Assembly: GCA_035650475.1 (NCBI GenBank)
Contig: DASRHP010000012.1
Coordinates: 236,059-300,058, forward strand
Direction of reading: 5' to 3'
Length of the DNA: 64,000 bases
Source: Candidatus Binataceae bacterium
Lineage (GTDB): Bacteria; Desulfobacterota; Binatia; Binatales; Binataceae
Part shown: one piece after another, positions 27,614-36,636 of the stretch
How the letters are laid out: every line of letters starts with the position of its first letter
Position numbering within the stretch: position 1 is the first letter of the stretch
Program-made: the position numbers and the translations under genes
Notes under the pieces: generated by a model
What the model was told of the DNA's origin: nothing
What the model saw: only the letters and a program-made list of their open reading frames with translations
Databases searched by the model: none

Positions 27614-27638
27614 GCGCGCCGCCCATCGGGCGGCGCGC
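27614..27638. terminator. Strong hairpin between convergent genes, probable bidirectional terminator
   Basis: GCGCGCCGCCC (27614-27624) pairs perfectly with GGGCGGCGCGC (27628-27638) across a 3-base loop. It follows the GST gene by 27 bases and precedes the end of a minus-strand gene. The downstream side reads CTGCTTTCGGG, so the T-run is weak. Confidence 0.6.
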
Positions 27639-27697
27639 CTGCTTTCGGGTTACGAATGCCGAGGCGGTAGCCTTAATCTACTCGATTGTCTGCCGCA

Positions 27698-28000
27698 TTA
27701 GTAGCGGGCTTCGGTCTCGGCCGCGGCTTCCTCCTCGTCGGCGCGGCTGTAGGCCACGTTGGCCGTTCGGAAGACCAGCTTGGCGGCAAAGAGCTTGTTG
27801 CCCAGGCGTCCTTGTGGCTTCAACATCCCGCCGTGGCGCCGGCAGCGCGGACAGGCGATAGTGCCGCTAAGGAGCGAGGCGTTATCTGGGGTGATTCGCA
27901 GGTCAAACGTGGACCCGCATCCGGGGTTCTGGCAAACAGTGCGATACACAATACCCGGCCGTTCGCTGGTGTTGGGTTCTCGGTTCAGTTCGGTTTGCAT
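27698..28000 (-). CDS. Small zinc-ribbon protein of unknown function
   Basis: This 100-residue protein has four cysteines in two pairs: CQNPGC (23-28) and CPRC (50-53), consistent with a zinc ribbon. The region between is strand-like (TFDLRITPDN) and the C-terminus is acidic (DEEEAAAETEARY). The ATG at 27998-28000 has an almost perfect AGGAGGTGG ribosome site, which suggests high expression. I do not recognise a named family. It stands alone, convergent with the GST gene. Confidence 0.75.
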   Translation of the reverse strand: MQTELNREPNTSERPGIVYRTVCQNPGCGSTFDLRITPDNASLLSGTIACPRCRRHGGMLKPQGRLGNKLFAAKLVFRTANVAYSRADEEEAAAETEARY

Positions 28001-28383
28001 CGCGCCACCTCCTGGCCTGGCTTTTCAAGGGCTGTCCTCGGCCATGCGTTCGATTAGACGTAAATTCTTGGGCGAGGTTTCAAGCAAGCGATATGCCGGG
28101 GCGGGGTTCGACGGTCGATTGCGAGCGCAAATTGGCGAAATTTGAGCTAAATCGAGCATTTGCCCTACTTTCGCTAAGTGACGGCTTGGGGTGATGTTTC
28201 CCCATAGTGTGGAATTTTTTGCAACATCCTGTCGGCACACCTGCCAATCAATCTGAGCAGGCTGCGATCTGCAGCGGGCTCCATCGTCGCAACTTTACGG
28301 CTTTTCCACGTCACTTATATTAGGATTTGACGATCGCGCCGTGATTTTGCCGTTGCCGGCGCGCTAACCAAGGGCGAGGCGCG
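28001..28383. promoter_or_regulatory. 383-base AT-richer divergent spacer with a candidate glgC promoter
   Basis: This stretch is visibly less GC-rich than its surroundings. A candidate promoter for glgC is TTTACG (28294-28299), 16 bases, then TATATT (28316-28321). A 71-codon minus-strand open frame at 28025-28240 has no family resemblance and I do not call it. Confidence 0.4.
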
Positions 28384-29619
28384 ATGAGGACGCTTGCGAT
28401 GGTGATGGCGGGGGGCTTGGGGAGCAGGCTGCATCCGCTGACCCGTGACAGGGCCAAGCCGGCGGTTCCCTTCGGCGGGAAATACCGAATCATCGATTTT
28501 GTTCTGTCCAATCTCGTCAATTCGCGAATTTACGCGATTTATGTCCTCGTCCAGTGGCGCTCGCAGTCGCTTATCGAGCATCTCAAAGACGGATGGCAGT
28601 TCGGCGGACTGATAACCGACCAGTTCGTCACTCCGGTTCCTGCGCAGATGCGGATGGGGGAGAGCTGGTACCAGGGAACCGCCGACGCGATCTTTCAGAA
28701 TCTCAATCTGCTGGACGATTTCCGTCCCGATCTCGTGGCCGTGTTTGGCGCCGACCACATCTACCGGATGGACATCCAGCAGATGATCGAGTTCCACGTC
28801 GAGCGCAAGGCCGCGGTCAGCGTCGCTACCATCCCAGTGCCGGTCGGGGAGGCCCACCAGTTCGGCATCCTCGAGGTGGACTCCGGGATGCGCGTGCGCA
28901 GCTTCGAGGAGAAGCCGATGCGCCCGCGCCAGCTCCCCGGCGCTCCCGGCCGATGTCTCGCCTCGATGGGCAATTACCTGTTCGAGCCCGACGTGTTGCG
29001 CCGGGCGCTTGCCGAGGACGCCGCGATGGCGTCGAGCCATCACGACTTCGGCCACGACCTCATCCCGCGCCTGATCGAACGAGTGCCCGTTTTCGCCTAC
29101 AACTTCATGACCAACCGCATCCATGGTGACTCCGAGGTCAACCTGAGCTACTGGCGCGACGTCGGCACGATCGACGCCTACTACGAGGCCAACCTCGATT
29201 TGCGCGACGCGCGGCCCCACCTCAACCTCTATAACCCGCGCTGGCCGCTGCGCACGGCGTACTACGACCAGCCGCCGGCGAAGTTTGTCTTCGACGAGAA
29301 CGGCCGCCGCGGCCAAGCCCTGCACTCGGTCGTCTCCGAAGGCTCCATCGTTTCAGGCGGGACAGTGCGCAATTCGATCCTCGGCCGCTCAGTGTTCGTC
29401 CACTCATGGGCGGCGGTTGAAGATTCGGTGCTGATGGACTGGGTCGAGGTGGGCCGCGGCGCGCGCGTCCGCCGCGCGATTATCGACAAGAACGTTTATA
29501 TCCCCGAGGGCGACCAGATCGGCTACGACCTCGCCCGCGACCGCGAGCGTTTCCACGTGACCGACTCGGGCTTGGTCGTGATCCCCAAGGGCCCCAAGCG
29601 CGAGCGACAGGGCCTGTGA
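28384..29619 (+). CDS. glgC: Glucose-1-phosphate adenylyltransferase (ADP-glucose pyrophosphorylase)
   Basis: GlgC makes ADP-glucose from glucose-1-phosphate and ATP for glycogen synthesis. MAGGLGSRLHPLTRDRAKPAVPFGGKY contains the nucleotide loop, with further motifs DFVLSNLVNS, WYQGTADAIFQN, FGADHIYRMD and VGTIDAYYEANLDL. A C-terminal left-handed beta-helix begins near residue 300 (SIVSGGTVRNSILGRSVFV). The 411-residue length is standard. The next gene overlaps it by four bases (GTGA), suggesting co-translation. Confidence 0.96.
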   Translation: MRTLAMVMAGGLGSRLHPLTRDRAKPAVPFGGKYRIIDFVLSNLVNSRIYAIYVLVQWRSQSLIEHLKDGWQFGGLITDQFVTPVPAQMRMGESWYQGTADAIFQNLNLLDDFRPDLVAVFGADHIYRMDIQQMIEFHVERKAAVSVATIPVPVGEAHQFGILEVDSGMRVRSFEEKPMRPRQLPGAPGRCLASMGNYLFEPDVLRRALAEDAAMASSHHDFGHDLIPRLIERVPVFAYNFMTNRIHGDSEVNLSYWRDVGTIDAYYEANLDLRDARPHLNLYNPRWPLRTAYYDQPPAKFVFDENGRRGQALHSVVSEGSIVSGGTVRNSILGRSVFVHSWAAVEDSVLMDWVEVGRGARVRRAIIDKNVYIPEGDQIGYDLARDRERFHVTDSGLVVIPKGPKRERQGL

Positions 29620-30752
29620 GCCGACTGGTGCGCGCTCCGATGGCCAGCGAGGTTTCAACTGTGGCCGGCTCCGCCGATGCAACCGCGCGCACCGGCGAAG
29701 CCAGCGCGCCGGGCGATCGCGCCGCCCGCGAAAGCGGCGCGCTAAAGACGGCGCGCTCCACGCCGGGCGCGCGTCCGCCGCTAGCGGGACTCAAGCTCGA
29801 CTTCAAAAGCCGCGCGCTCTTTCATCTGATGCGTGCGGCGATGCACGCGCTCAGCCTGTTGCCGGACTTCATCCTGTATCCGCTGGGGGTGGCCGGCGGA
29901 TGGCTGGGTTACCTCCTGGACCGCCGCCACGTACGGGTCGGGATGGCCAATCTGGCGATAGCTTTTCCCGAGCGCGACGAGCTTGAGCGCCGGCGCATCC
30001 TGCGCGCCTCCTACATCAATCTCGGCCGCAGCGCGGCCGAGTACGTCCGCCTCGGCGGCTTCTTCTACCGTCGCCTCGCCCGGCGCGTGACCTACGACCG
30101 TCTGGATTACTGGGATGAGGTCGCGCGCCGCTATCCCGGCCGCGGCATTGTCGTCCTGACCGCCCATTTCGGTAATTTCGAGCTGTTGCCCTCCGCCCAC
30201 GCCATCCTCGGCCATCAGATAACCCTGGTTCATCACACCCAGCGCTTCCTTGCCGGCGACGCGCTGATGACCTGGGTGCGCGAGCGGGCCGGGGTCGAGA
30301 TCGTGCGCAAGCATTCGGCCGCGCGCGCCGTGCTCAAGACGCTCGGCGACGGGCGGCTGGTCGGCGTGCCTTTCGACCAGAACGCCAAGCGCGGCGAGGC
30401 GATCTTCGTGCCGTTCTTTGGCGAGCCTGCGGCAACCTCGCGCACGCTGGCGCGGGTGGTGCGGACATCGGGTGCACTGGTGGCGCCGGTCTTCATCGTG
30501 CGCCAGCCCGGCGGCCGCAGCCATCGCATCGTTATTCAGGACCTGATCCCGCTCGCCGAAAGCGGCGACGCCGAGGCCGACGTCGAGGAGAACACGCGGC
30601 GCTTCGTGGGCGCGATCGAGGCGATGGTGCGTCGCTACCCGGAGCAGTTCCTGTGGACGCATCGGCGCTACCGCACGCGCCCGCGCGGGATGGCGCCGGT
30701 GTACGACCAGCCGCGCCGCCACCGCCGCTCGCGCGCGCCGCAATCTGATTGA
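29616..30752 (+). CDS. LpxL/HtrB-family lipid A (or related) acyltransferase
   Basis: The 378-residue protein starts with about 60 residues of low-complexity Ala/Thr/Arg sequence, then the acyltransferase core. The catalytic HX4E motif is in LTAHFGNFELL, followed by VGVPFDQNAKRGEAIFVPFFG and the C-terminal RYPEQFLWTHRRYRTRP. LpxL-type enzymes add secondary acyl chains to lipid A at the inner membrane; a hydrophobic segment precedes the core (LSLLPDFILYPLGVAGGWLG). The start is GTG 29616, overlapping glgC; GTG/ATG codons slightly downstream would trim the odd N-terminus. Confidence 0.9.
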   Translation: MSRLVRAPMASEVSTVAGSADATARTGEASAPGDRAARESGALKTARSTPGARPPLAGLKLDFKSRALFHLMRAAMHALSLLPDFILYPLGVAGGWLGYLLDRRHVRVGMANLAIAFPERDELERRRILRASYINLGRSAAEYVRLGGFFYRRLARRVTYDRLDYWDEVARRYPGRGIVVLTAHFGNFELLPSAHAILGHQITLVHHTQRFLAGDALMTWVRERAGVEIVRKHSAARAVLKTLGDGRLVGVPFDQNAKRGEAIFVPFFGEPAATSRTLARVVRTSGALVAPVFIVRQPGGRSHRIVIQDLIPLAESGDAEADVEENTRRFVGAIEAMVRRYPEQFLWTHRRYRTRPRGMAPVYDQPRRHRRSRAPQSD

Positions 30753-30830
30753 CCCGCTTGGGTCGGGCCGCTCTTGTGTGCGGAACTCTCCGGCATCGCC
30801 CGCGGTTTCCATGATGCCGGGGGGTAATCG

Positions 30831-32036
30831 ATGAGCTTCGAATCAACCGCACTTCCGCGGGCGGCCGCGACGCCCGCGCCGCTGGTTTCCGCGACCGGCG
30901 TCGCGCGCCTCCCGCACAACGCTGGCGCAGCGCGCCCGGCCTCGGCGCCGGCCGCCGAGGCGCCGGTGATCCTGGCCGCGGCGACCGCGCTTCCGCCCAA
31001 TCCCGTCGATCAGCGCGAACTCGCAGAGCTGCTCCGCGGGCTCTGGAGCGCGCAATACGGGGAACCGCGCCGATGGCGCTCGACCTTCGACCAGATCCAG
31101 CGCTCGGTGCGGATCGACCGCCGCTACCTTGCGCTGCCAATCGGCGAATATCCCGCGCTCGACTCCTTCGCCAAGACCAACACGGCGTGGGCGCGCGTGG
31201 CACCGCCACTGGGCGCGGCGGCCGCGTCGAGCGCCCTCGACGCGGCCGGCCTGACCGCGCGCGACGTCGATCACCTCTTCTTGGTCACCGGCACCGGAAT
31301 TGCCACGCCGAGTATCGACGCGCGGATCGTCAACCGCCTTGGGATGCGCGCCGACGTGCGGCGCACCCCGATCTTCGGCCTCGGATGCGCGGGCGGAGTC
31401 GCGGGCGTCGCGCGCGCCGCCGAGCTTCTGCGCGGCTTGCGCGACGATGTCGCGCTGGTTGTTTCGATCGAACTGTGCTCGCTCACCCTGCAACGCGACG
31501 ACGCCACGGTCGCCAACGTAATCGCCTCGGCGCTGTTCGGCGACGGCGCGGCGGCAGTGGTGGTGGGCGGCGCGTCGCGCGGCGGGCGAGGGCAGGACGG
31601 CTTGCCGCGGGTGGTTGGAACGCGCGCAGTTTTCTATCCTGACAGCGAGCGGATGATGGGATGGGACGTCGTGGACGGCGGGCTCAGAATCGTGCTCTCG
31701 CCGGAGATTCCCGCGCTGGTGCGCGCGCATCTGGGGCGCGACGTCGACGCACTGCTCGCCGCGCACGGCCTTGAGCGCGGCGCAATCCGCCATTGGATCG
31801 CGCATACCGGCGGCAATCGCGTGCTCGAGGCGGTCGGCGCGGCGCTCGGGCTCGGCCCGTGCGCGCTTGCGCGCTCGTGGCGGCTGCTCGCGGCGACCGG
31901 CAACGTGTCGTCGGCCTCGGTGCTGTTTGTGCTGCGCGATCTGATGGGGTCGGGCGAGGCGCGCGCGGGCGAGTGGGGCGTGATGCTCGCGATGGGGCCC
32001 GGGTTCTGCGCCGAGCTGGCGCTGCTGCGGTGGTGA
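30831..32036 (+). CDS. Type III polyketide synthase (chalcone/stilbene synthase superfamily)
   Basis: This 401-residue protein has the full thiolase-fold triad: Cys186 in FGLGCAGGVAG, His325 in AHTGGNRV and Asn358 in ATGNVSSASV. About 45 Ala/Pro-rich residues precede the fold. Bacterial relatives (SrsA, BpsA, ArsB/C) extend fatty acyl starters with malonyl-CoA to give alkylresorcinols or alkylpyrones. The following methyltransferase overlaps this gene by four bases (GTGA), matching BpsAB and SrsAB pairs. The starter chain length and product cannot be read from sequence. Confidence 0.93.
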   Translation: MSFESTALPRAAATPAPLVSATGVARLPHNAGAARPASAPAAEAPVILAAATALPPNPVDQRELAELLRGLWSAQYGEPRRWRSTFDQIQRSVRIDRRYLALPIGEYPALDSFAKTNTAWARVAPPLGAAAASSALDAAGLTARDVDHLFLVTGTGIATPSIDARIVNRLGMRADVRRTPIFGLGCAGGVAGVARAAELLRGLRDDVALVVSIELCSLTLQRDDATVANVIASALFGDGAAAVVVGGASRGGRGQDGLPRVVGTRAVFYPDSERMMGWDVVDGGLRIVLSPEIPALVRAHLGRDVDALLAAHGLERGAIRHWIAHTGGNRVLEAVGAALGLGPCALARSWRLLAATGNVSSASVLFVLRDLMGSGEARAGEWGVMLAMGPGFCAELALLRW

Positions 32037-32680
32037 TTTCGCGCGGAGCCTTCCTTCTGATCCTGGGCGCGCTCGCCCTCGAGCGGCTGTTCGAGTTATG
32101 GCTCTCCGCGCGCAATGCGCGGCGCGCCTTCGCCGCAGGCGCGGTCGAGGCCGGAGGCGAGCATTACGCGGCGATGGCCGCATTCCATGCGCTCTTCATC
32201 CTTTCGGCGGCGGCAGAGGCAATCCTGTTCGACCGGCCGTTCCTCGGCCTATTCGGATGGGTTGCGTTGGCGCTCGCCCTGGCGGCGCAGGCGCTGCGCT
32301 ATTGGTGCGTGGCGACGCTCGGCCCGCGCTGGAACACGCGGATAATCGTATGGCCGGCGGCGGCGCCGGTGAGCGGCGGGCCCTACCGCCTCGTCCGCCA
32401 TCCCAACTACCTTGCCGTGATCGTCGAAATCGCCTGCGTGCCGATGATTCACGGATGCTGGCTGACGGCGGCCGTCTTTTCGGCGGGCAACGCCGCGCTG
32501 CTGATGCGGCGGATTCGCGCCGAGGAAGGGGCGCTCGGCCCGCGCTACGAACTCGCCTTCGCCGCCCGCCCGCGCCTGTTGCCTGCGATGCTTCGCGCCG
32601 GGCGCTGCGCGCCTAATCCTCCTGGTGAAACTCGTGGTACACGCCGGCCGCCAACTCGCGTCCGTCCGTGCCGTCGGTGA
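32033..32680 (+). CDS. Isoprenylcysteine carboxyl methyltransferase (ICMT)-family membrane methyltransferase, coupled to the type III PKS
   Basis: This 215-residue membrane protein has about four hydrophobic helices and the ICMT signature GPYRLVRHPNYLAVIVE, followed by a conserved RIRAEEGALG segment that binds S-adenosylmethionine. It starts at GTG 32033 within the PKS stop. In Bacillus BpsB and Streptomyces SrsB such proteins O-methylate alkylpyrones or alkylresorcinols, so the same role is likely here. The last 28 residues are not family-like and overlap a minus-strand gene by 68 bases. Confidence 0.88.
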   Translation: MISRGAFLLILGALALERLFELWLSARNARRAFAAGAVEAGGEHYAAMAAFHALFILSAAAEAILFDRPFLGLFGWVALALALAAQALRYWCVATLGPRWNTRIIVWPAAAPVSGGPYRLVRHPNYLAVIVEIACVPMIHGCWLTAAVFSAGNAALLMRRIRAEEGALGPRYELAFAARPRLLPAMLRAGRCAPNPPGETRGTRRPPTRVRPCRR

Positions 32681-33498
32681 TCAGATAGTTGTCGCACAGG
32701 TAGCCGGACCAATACTGGCCCGGATGGATAATGTCGCACGGGTGAGAAACGCCGACGATCGCGACTACGGCGTGATCGTCGGATAGCGCGTTTAAGGCCG
32801 CGGATTTGCCGGCGCCGGTCAGGCCGAAAACCTTCCCCGGCGTTCGCGTGCGGATCGCGCTGGTCACGCTCACCGACGCGAGCCCTTCGCCGAAAAGCTC
32901 CGGCCGCGCGGCGACCGCGCGGCGGATCTCTTCGCGGTCGATTTTCCATCCGCACACCCCCGGATGCATCCGGGCGGGCTCGGAGCGAGCCGCGTCGGGG
33001 GCGCCTTCGGCGACGATGGAGGCGAAAAGGCGAAGGCGTCCTCGCATATCCGTGCTCCGCGATCGGGCGGAGCGCCCGGGGAGAGATTCGGAAGCATCCA
33101 CTGCGCATCCACATACCTGCGGTAATTGTCCGGCAGCGCGAAGCGTGCATTCGCCACATAGTCGCGGATTTCACGTTGGGTACGCGGTTCGGCGGCATAG
33201 TCGCCAAGCTCGGCGTCAAACTGGAACAGGCCGCCGGCCGCGGAGTTGGCGCGCGCGGCCTCGCCGAGCGCGGCAGCGACCTGATGCAACGAATGGTCGC
33301 GCGGGTTTATCGGGACGCGCAGCCTGAGCGCACGCTCGGCGGTGGGGGGCCCTTGGGAGTCGGCGCGGCCACCACGGTCACGCCCACTGCGGCGGCTGTG
33401 CGCTCGCCCTGCGCGTCAGCAACCGGGATGCGGGCCGCAGTAATCGCGAACGCCGCCAGCGCGATGAGCAGGTGCGAGCGGATGCGTCGAGCGGCCAT
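32613..33498 (-). pseudogene. Secreted protein of unknown function, broken by two single-base frameshifts
   Basis: Three frames join into one 295-residue protein if one base is restored at each of two homopolymers. The first frame (33498 to about 33350) gives a signal peptide (RSHLLIALAAFAITAA, cleavage near ADA). Adding a C at the G6/C6 run at 33344-33349 leads into ERALRLRVPINPRD and VDAQWMLPNLSPG. Adding a T at the A4/T4 run at 33025-33028 leads into FFASIVAEGAPDAARSE, CGWKIDREEIRRAVAARPEL and the end GVYHEFHQED. The two corrections give a length divisible by three. No family is recognised. Assembly error or real decay are both possible. Confidence 0.6.
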
Positions 33499-33564
33499 AG
33501 GTAAAGGCTGCGACCGGAGACTTTAGCATCCCCTGCTCGTCGCTGCAGACGGCCGACGGCGACT

Positions 33565-34428
33565 CTAGGAGCGCTTGCCGGCCAGGCGCGGGAGCAGGGC
33601 GAGGATCGCGAGCGCCATCACCCACGCCGCGGCGCCGCTTATCAGGGCCGGATGCCCGTAGCCGATTATCCAGTGCGGCGGCGCGACCGCCGGCGCCCCG
33701 CTGTACGGCCATAGCTTGGCGCCAATCACCAGCCCCGCGTGCAAGCCCATCGAGAGGTAAACCGTGCCGGTGAGCAGGAACGCCTCGCCCAGGACCAGGC
33801 CGAGCAGGAAAAGCCCTGCCAGCGCCGGAAACGCGGCGGCCGGATGGAGCAGGTGGGCGAAGCTTGCGGCCAGGTTGTGCACGCCGGCGGCGGCGTCGAG
33901 ACGCTCGAGGTAGAAATGACCGGGTGCGCGCACCAGATGCGCCAGCGCGTAAATCGCGGAGCTCACGACCAGCGCGCCGGCGCGGCCGAAATCGTCGCAC
34001 ATTCCGCCCAGCAGCACGGCGCGAAAGAAGCCTTCCTCGATAATTGCGATCGCGATCGCGCCCGCGACGTACTTCGGCGTGCGCGCCAGCTCCGCCGCCG
34101 CGTCCGGGGCGGTGCGCGCACCGAACGCCGCGCCGAGCCCGAGCAGGATCGCGATTACCACGGCGGCGACTGCAATTCCGCGCAGCACCTGGCCCACATG
34201 GCCGAGCGGGCGGGCGAAGCCGCGCCCAAGCAGCGCACCCAGCCGCAGCTCGCGCGCCCACCACCACAGCATCAGCGCAACCGTCACCATTACCGTGCGG
34301 TCGAAGATTCGCGGAAACGGGAATCGGAAGCCGGCGGCGCCCACCGCGAGCGCGGCGAAGGGCGCGATCGCGACGGCCAGCGCGGCCGCGATCACGAACG
34401 CGACGGCTAATCTCAGCGTGAACGGCAT
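33565..34428 (-). CDS. CPBP-family intramembrane metalloprotease (CAAX protease-like)
   Basis: This 287-residue protein with about eight transmembrane helices has the EExxxR motif at IIEEGFFRAVLLGG (Glu131, Glu132, Arg136). Conserved histidines follow in ALAHLV and SMGLHAGLVIG. These are the Abi/CAAX-protease metal sites. Bacterial members cleave membrane peptides or act in maturation and immunity; the target is unknown. It lies upstream of the broken secreted-protein gene on the same strand (66-base gap). Confidence 0.92.
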   Translation of the reverse strand: MPFTLRLAVAFVIAAALAVAIAPFAALAVGAAGFRFPFPRIFDRTVMVTVALMLWWWARELRLGALLGRGFARPLGHVGQVLRGIAVAAVVIAILLGLGAAFGARTAPDAAAELARTPKYVAGAIAIAIIEEGFFRAVLLGGMCDDFGRAGALVVSSAIYALAHLVRAPGHFYLERLDAAAGVHNLAASFAHLLHPAAAFPALAGLFLLGLVLGEAFLLTGTVYLSMGLHAGLVIGAKLWPYSGAPAVAPPHWIIGYGHPALISGAAAWVMALAILALLPRLAGKRS

Positions 34429-34549
34429 CGTCGGCTGCGCGTGCGCCGCCGAAAGCGGCGCAGCGTCCCCGAAGCGATATCGGTTGCAAGCGCGCGGCGC
34501 AAGCGGTGATTATGAGGCGGCTTCCACAGCCATGGCGGAGGGTCGCGCG

Positions 34550-35329
34550 ATGGAACTCGGACTCAAGGGCAGAGTTGCGCTGATAACGGGCGCGAGCATG
34601 GGAATCGGCGAAGCGACCGCGTACGAGTTGGCAGGCGAGGGCTGCGACCTGGCGCTCTGCTCGCGCCATCCGGAGCAGCTCGCGCCGGTGCGCGAGCGGG
34701 CCGTGGCCCGGGGCGTGCGATGTATCGCCGTGAAGTGCGACATCCGCCAGCCCGCCGAGATCGCCGCGCTGGTCGACGAGATCGGGCGCACGTTCGGCCG
34801 CCTCGATATCCTGGTCAACAACGCGGGCGCCGCGACTCATGGAACTTTCGCCTCGCTCACCGACGAGCAGCTGCTTGCCGACTACGAGCTGAAGATTCTC
34901 GGCCAGATCCGATGCACGCGGGCGGCGCTGCCACTGCTCGCGAAGAGCGCGGCGCCGCGGGTGATCAACGTCAACGCGATTGCAGGCCGCGTGGTGATTC
35001 CGGGCCTGTTCGCCACCACCACTCATCGCGCCTCCTGCTACGCGCTGAGCAAGGCGCTCGCCTGGGAGCTGGCGGAGAAGAAGATCCTGGTCAACTCGGT
35101 CAATATCGGGCTGGTCCACACCAACCAGATCGAGCGCGCGCACGCGCGGCGCGCGCCCGACGTGCCGCTGGAGAAGTTCATGGCGCAGGCGGCGCAGATC
35201 GTGCCGCTTAAGCGCTTCGGCGAGCCGCACGAGGTCTCCGGGTTGATCGCGTTCCTGGCCTCCGACCGCGCCAGCTTCATTACCGGCGCTTCGATCGACG
35301 TCGGCGGCGGCCAGGGCGCACACGTCTGA
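34550..35329 (+). CDS. Short-chain dehydrogenase/reductase with atypical active-site Ser position
   Basis: This 259-residue SDR has a Rossmann TGASMGIGEATA loop (14-24), NNAGAATHG (90-97) and YALSK (Tyr164, Lys168). The usual SS motif before the active Tyr reads VNAIAGR, so the catalytic Ser seems to be Ala143, with Thr and Ser residues nearby that might substitute. ATG 34550 has GGAGG eight bases upstream; ATG 34532 is less well placed. An acyl-CoA dehydrogenase follows after 47 bases, so an acyl-chain oxidation role is likely. Confidence 0.9.
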   Translation: MELGLKGRVALITGASMGIGEATAYELAGEGCDLALCSRHPEQLAPVRERAVARGVRCIAVKCDIRQPAEIAALVDEIGRTFGRLDILVNNAGAATHGTFASLTDEQLLADYELKILGQIRCTRAALPLLAKSAAPRVINVNAIAGRVVIPGLFATTTHRASCYALSKALAWELAEKKILVNSVNIGLVHTNQIERAHARRAPDVPLEKFMAQAAQIVPLKRFGEPHEVSGLIAFLASDRASFITGASIDVGGGQGAHV

Positions 35330-35376
35330 GGCGCGCGGCCGCAAACGCGCCGCCAGCCACAGGGGAGACGGAGACG

Positions 35377-36636
35377 ATGGCTATCGATTTCACTTTGAGC
35401 GACCAGCAGCGCGAGCTCCAGGCGCAGGCGCGCGCCTTCGCGCGCTCCGTGCTCGGCGGGGTGAGAAGCGCGATCGCGAAGATCGGCGATCCGGGCGAGC
35501 GTTTCTACGCGACGCGGCCGTTTTACCGCGAGATGGCGCGCGCCGGCTTCGCCAAATCGCTCATCCCGGCCGAGTACGGCGGGAGCGGGCTTTCCACGCT
35601 GGACCTTGCGCTCGCCGCCGAGGAGCTGGCCGCGGTTGACGTCAACGTTCCGACGACTCTGCTCGCGACCGGGCTCGGGCTGCAACCGGTGCTGCGCTAC
35701 GGCAACGAGGAGCAGCGCCGGCGCTTTTTGCCCGACTTTGTCGAAAACGGCGAGGACCGGCTGGCGGCGTTCGCCTTTACCGAAGTCACTGGCGGCGCCA
35801 ATTACGACTCGCCCGACCCTTCATCCGGCGTGCGCACCTTTGCCCGGCGCGACGGCGATCAGTGGGTAATCAGCGGGCACAAGCACTACACCACCAACGG
35901 CACCGGATGGGACGGCAAGGGCGCGCATCTTTACACCGTGATCTGCCGCACCGACCTCGGCAAGCCGCCGCAGGATTCGCTCGCGGTTATCGCGGTGCCC
36001 GGCAACAGCGAGGGCATCCGCATCGAGGGGATGATCGACACGCTCGGCCATCGCGCGGTCAGCTCGCCGCGTATCCGCTTCGACGAGGTGCGCGTGCCGG
36101 CGGCGAATATCCTCGGCCGGCCCGGCGACGGCGCCGCGATTATCTCGCGCTCGTTTGCGTGGACCGCGGCGCTGATCGGCGCGGCGTGCACGGGCGTGAT
36201 GCGCGCGGCGTTCGAGTGCGCGCTCGGCTTTGCGCGAGCCGACAAGCGCTCGGGGCCGGTGCCGGTGATCGAGTATCAGAACGTGGGCTACATGCTGGCC
36301 GACCTGAAGATGAGAATAGAGGCGGCGCGCTATCTCACCTGGAAGGCGTGCCATTACTTCGACAGCACCGGCGGCGCCGGCGAGGAGCTTCCGATCATCA
36401 CCAAGGTCTATTGTTCGGAGCTCGCGGTGCAGGTGGTGTACGACGCGATGCGGCTGGTCGGGATCGACAGCTACACCGACATGCAGCCGCTCGCCGGGCT
36501 GATGCAGGACGTGCTGGCGTTCCCGCTGTATGACGGCGGCAACATGGGCGTGCGGCGCCGCCAATTGCACGCGTTGTTCCGCCGTCCGGGGTACGATCCG
36601 ATGGCGGCGGCCGAGGGGCGTCCGCCGACGCGCTGA
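35377..36636 (+). CDS. Acyl-CoA dehydrogenase-family flavoprotein
   Basis: This 419-residue protein has the three-domain ACAD layout: helical FYREMARAGFAKSLIPAEYGG; the flavin strand region FAFTEVTGGANYD and SGHKHYTTNGTGWDG; and the C-terminal helices AFECALGFARADKRSG. At the place of the MCAD catalytic Glu (YEGT) it reads LYDGGN, an Asp386. An Asp can still act as base, so activity is likely but the substrate may be unusual. ATG 35377 follows GGGGAGACGGAG. It is paired with the upstream SDR. Confidence 0.92.
   Translation: MAIDFTLSDQQRELQAQARAFARSVLGGVRSAIAKIGDPGERFYATRPFYREMARAGFAKSLIPAEYGGSGLSTLDLALAAEELAAVDVNVPTTLLATGLGLQPVLRYGNEEQRRRFLPDFVENGEDRLAAFAFTEVTGGANYDSPDPSSGVRTFARRDGDQWVISGHKHYTTNGTGWDGKGAHLYTVICRTDLGKPPQDSLAVIAVPGNSEGIRIEGMIDTLGHRAVSSPRIRFDEVRVPAANILGRPGDGAAIISRSFAWTAALIGAACTGVMRAAFECALGFARADKRSGPVPVIEYQNVGYMLADLKMRIEAARYLTWKACHYFDSTGGAGEELPIITKVYCSELAVQVVYDAMRLVGIDSYTDMQPLAGLMQDVLAFPLYDGGNMGVRRRQLHALFRRPGYDPMAAAEGRPPTR

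Noticed and set aside
28025-28240. 71-codon minus-strand frame in the glgC spacer
   Set aside because: No ribosome site, no family-like sequence and no conservation evidence; treated as non-coding.
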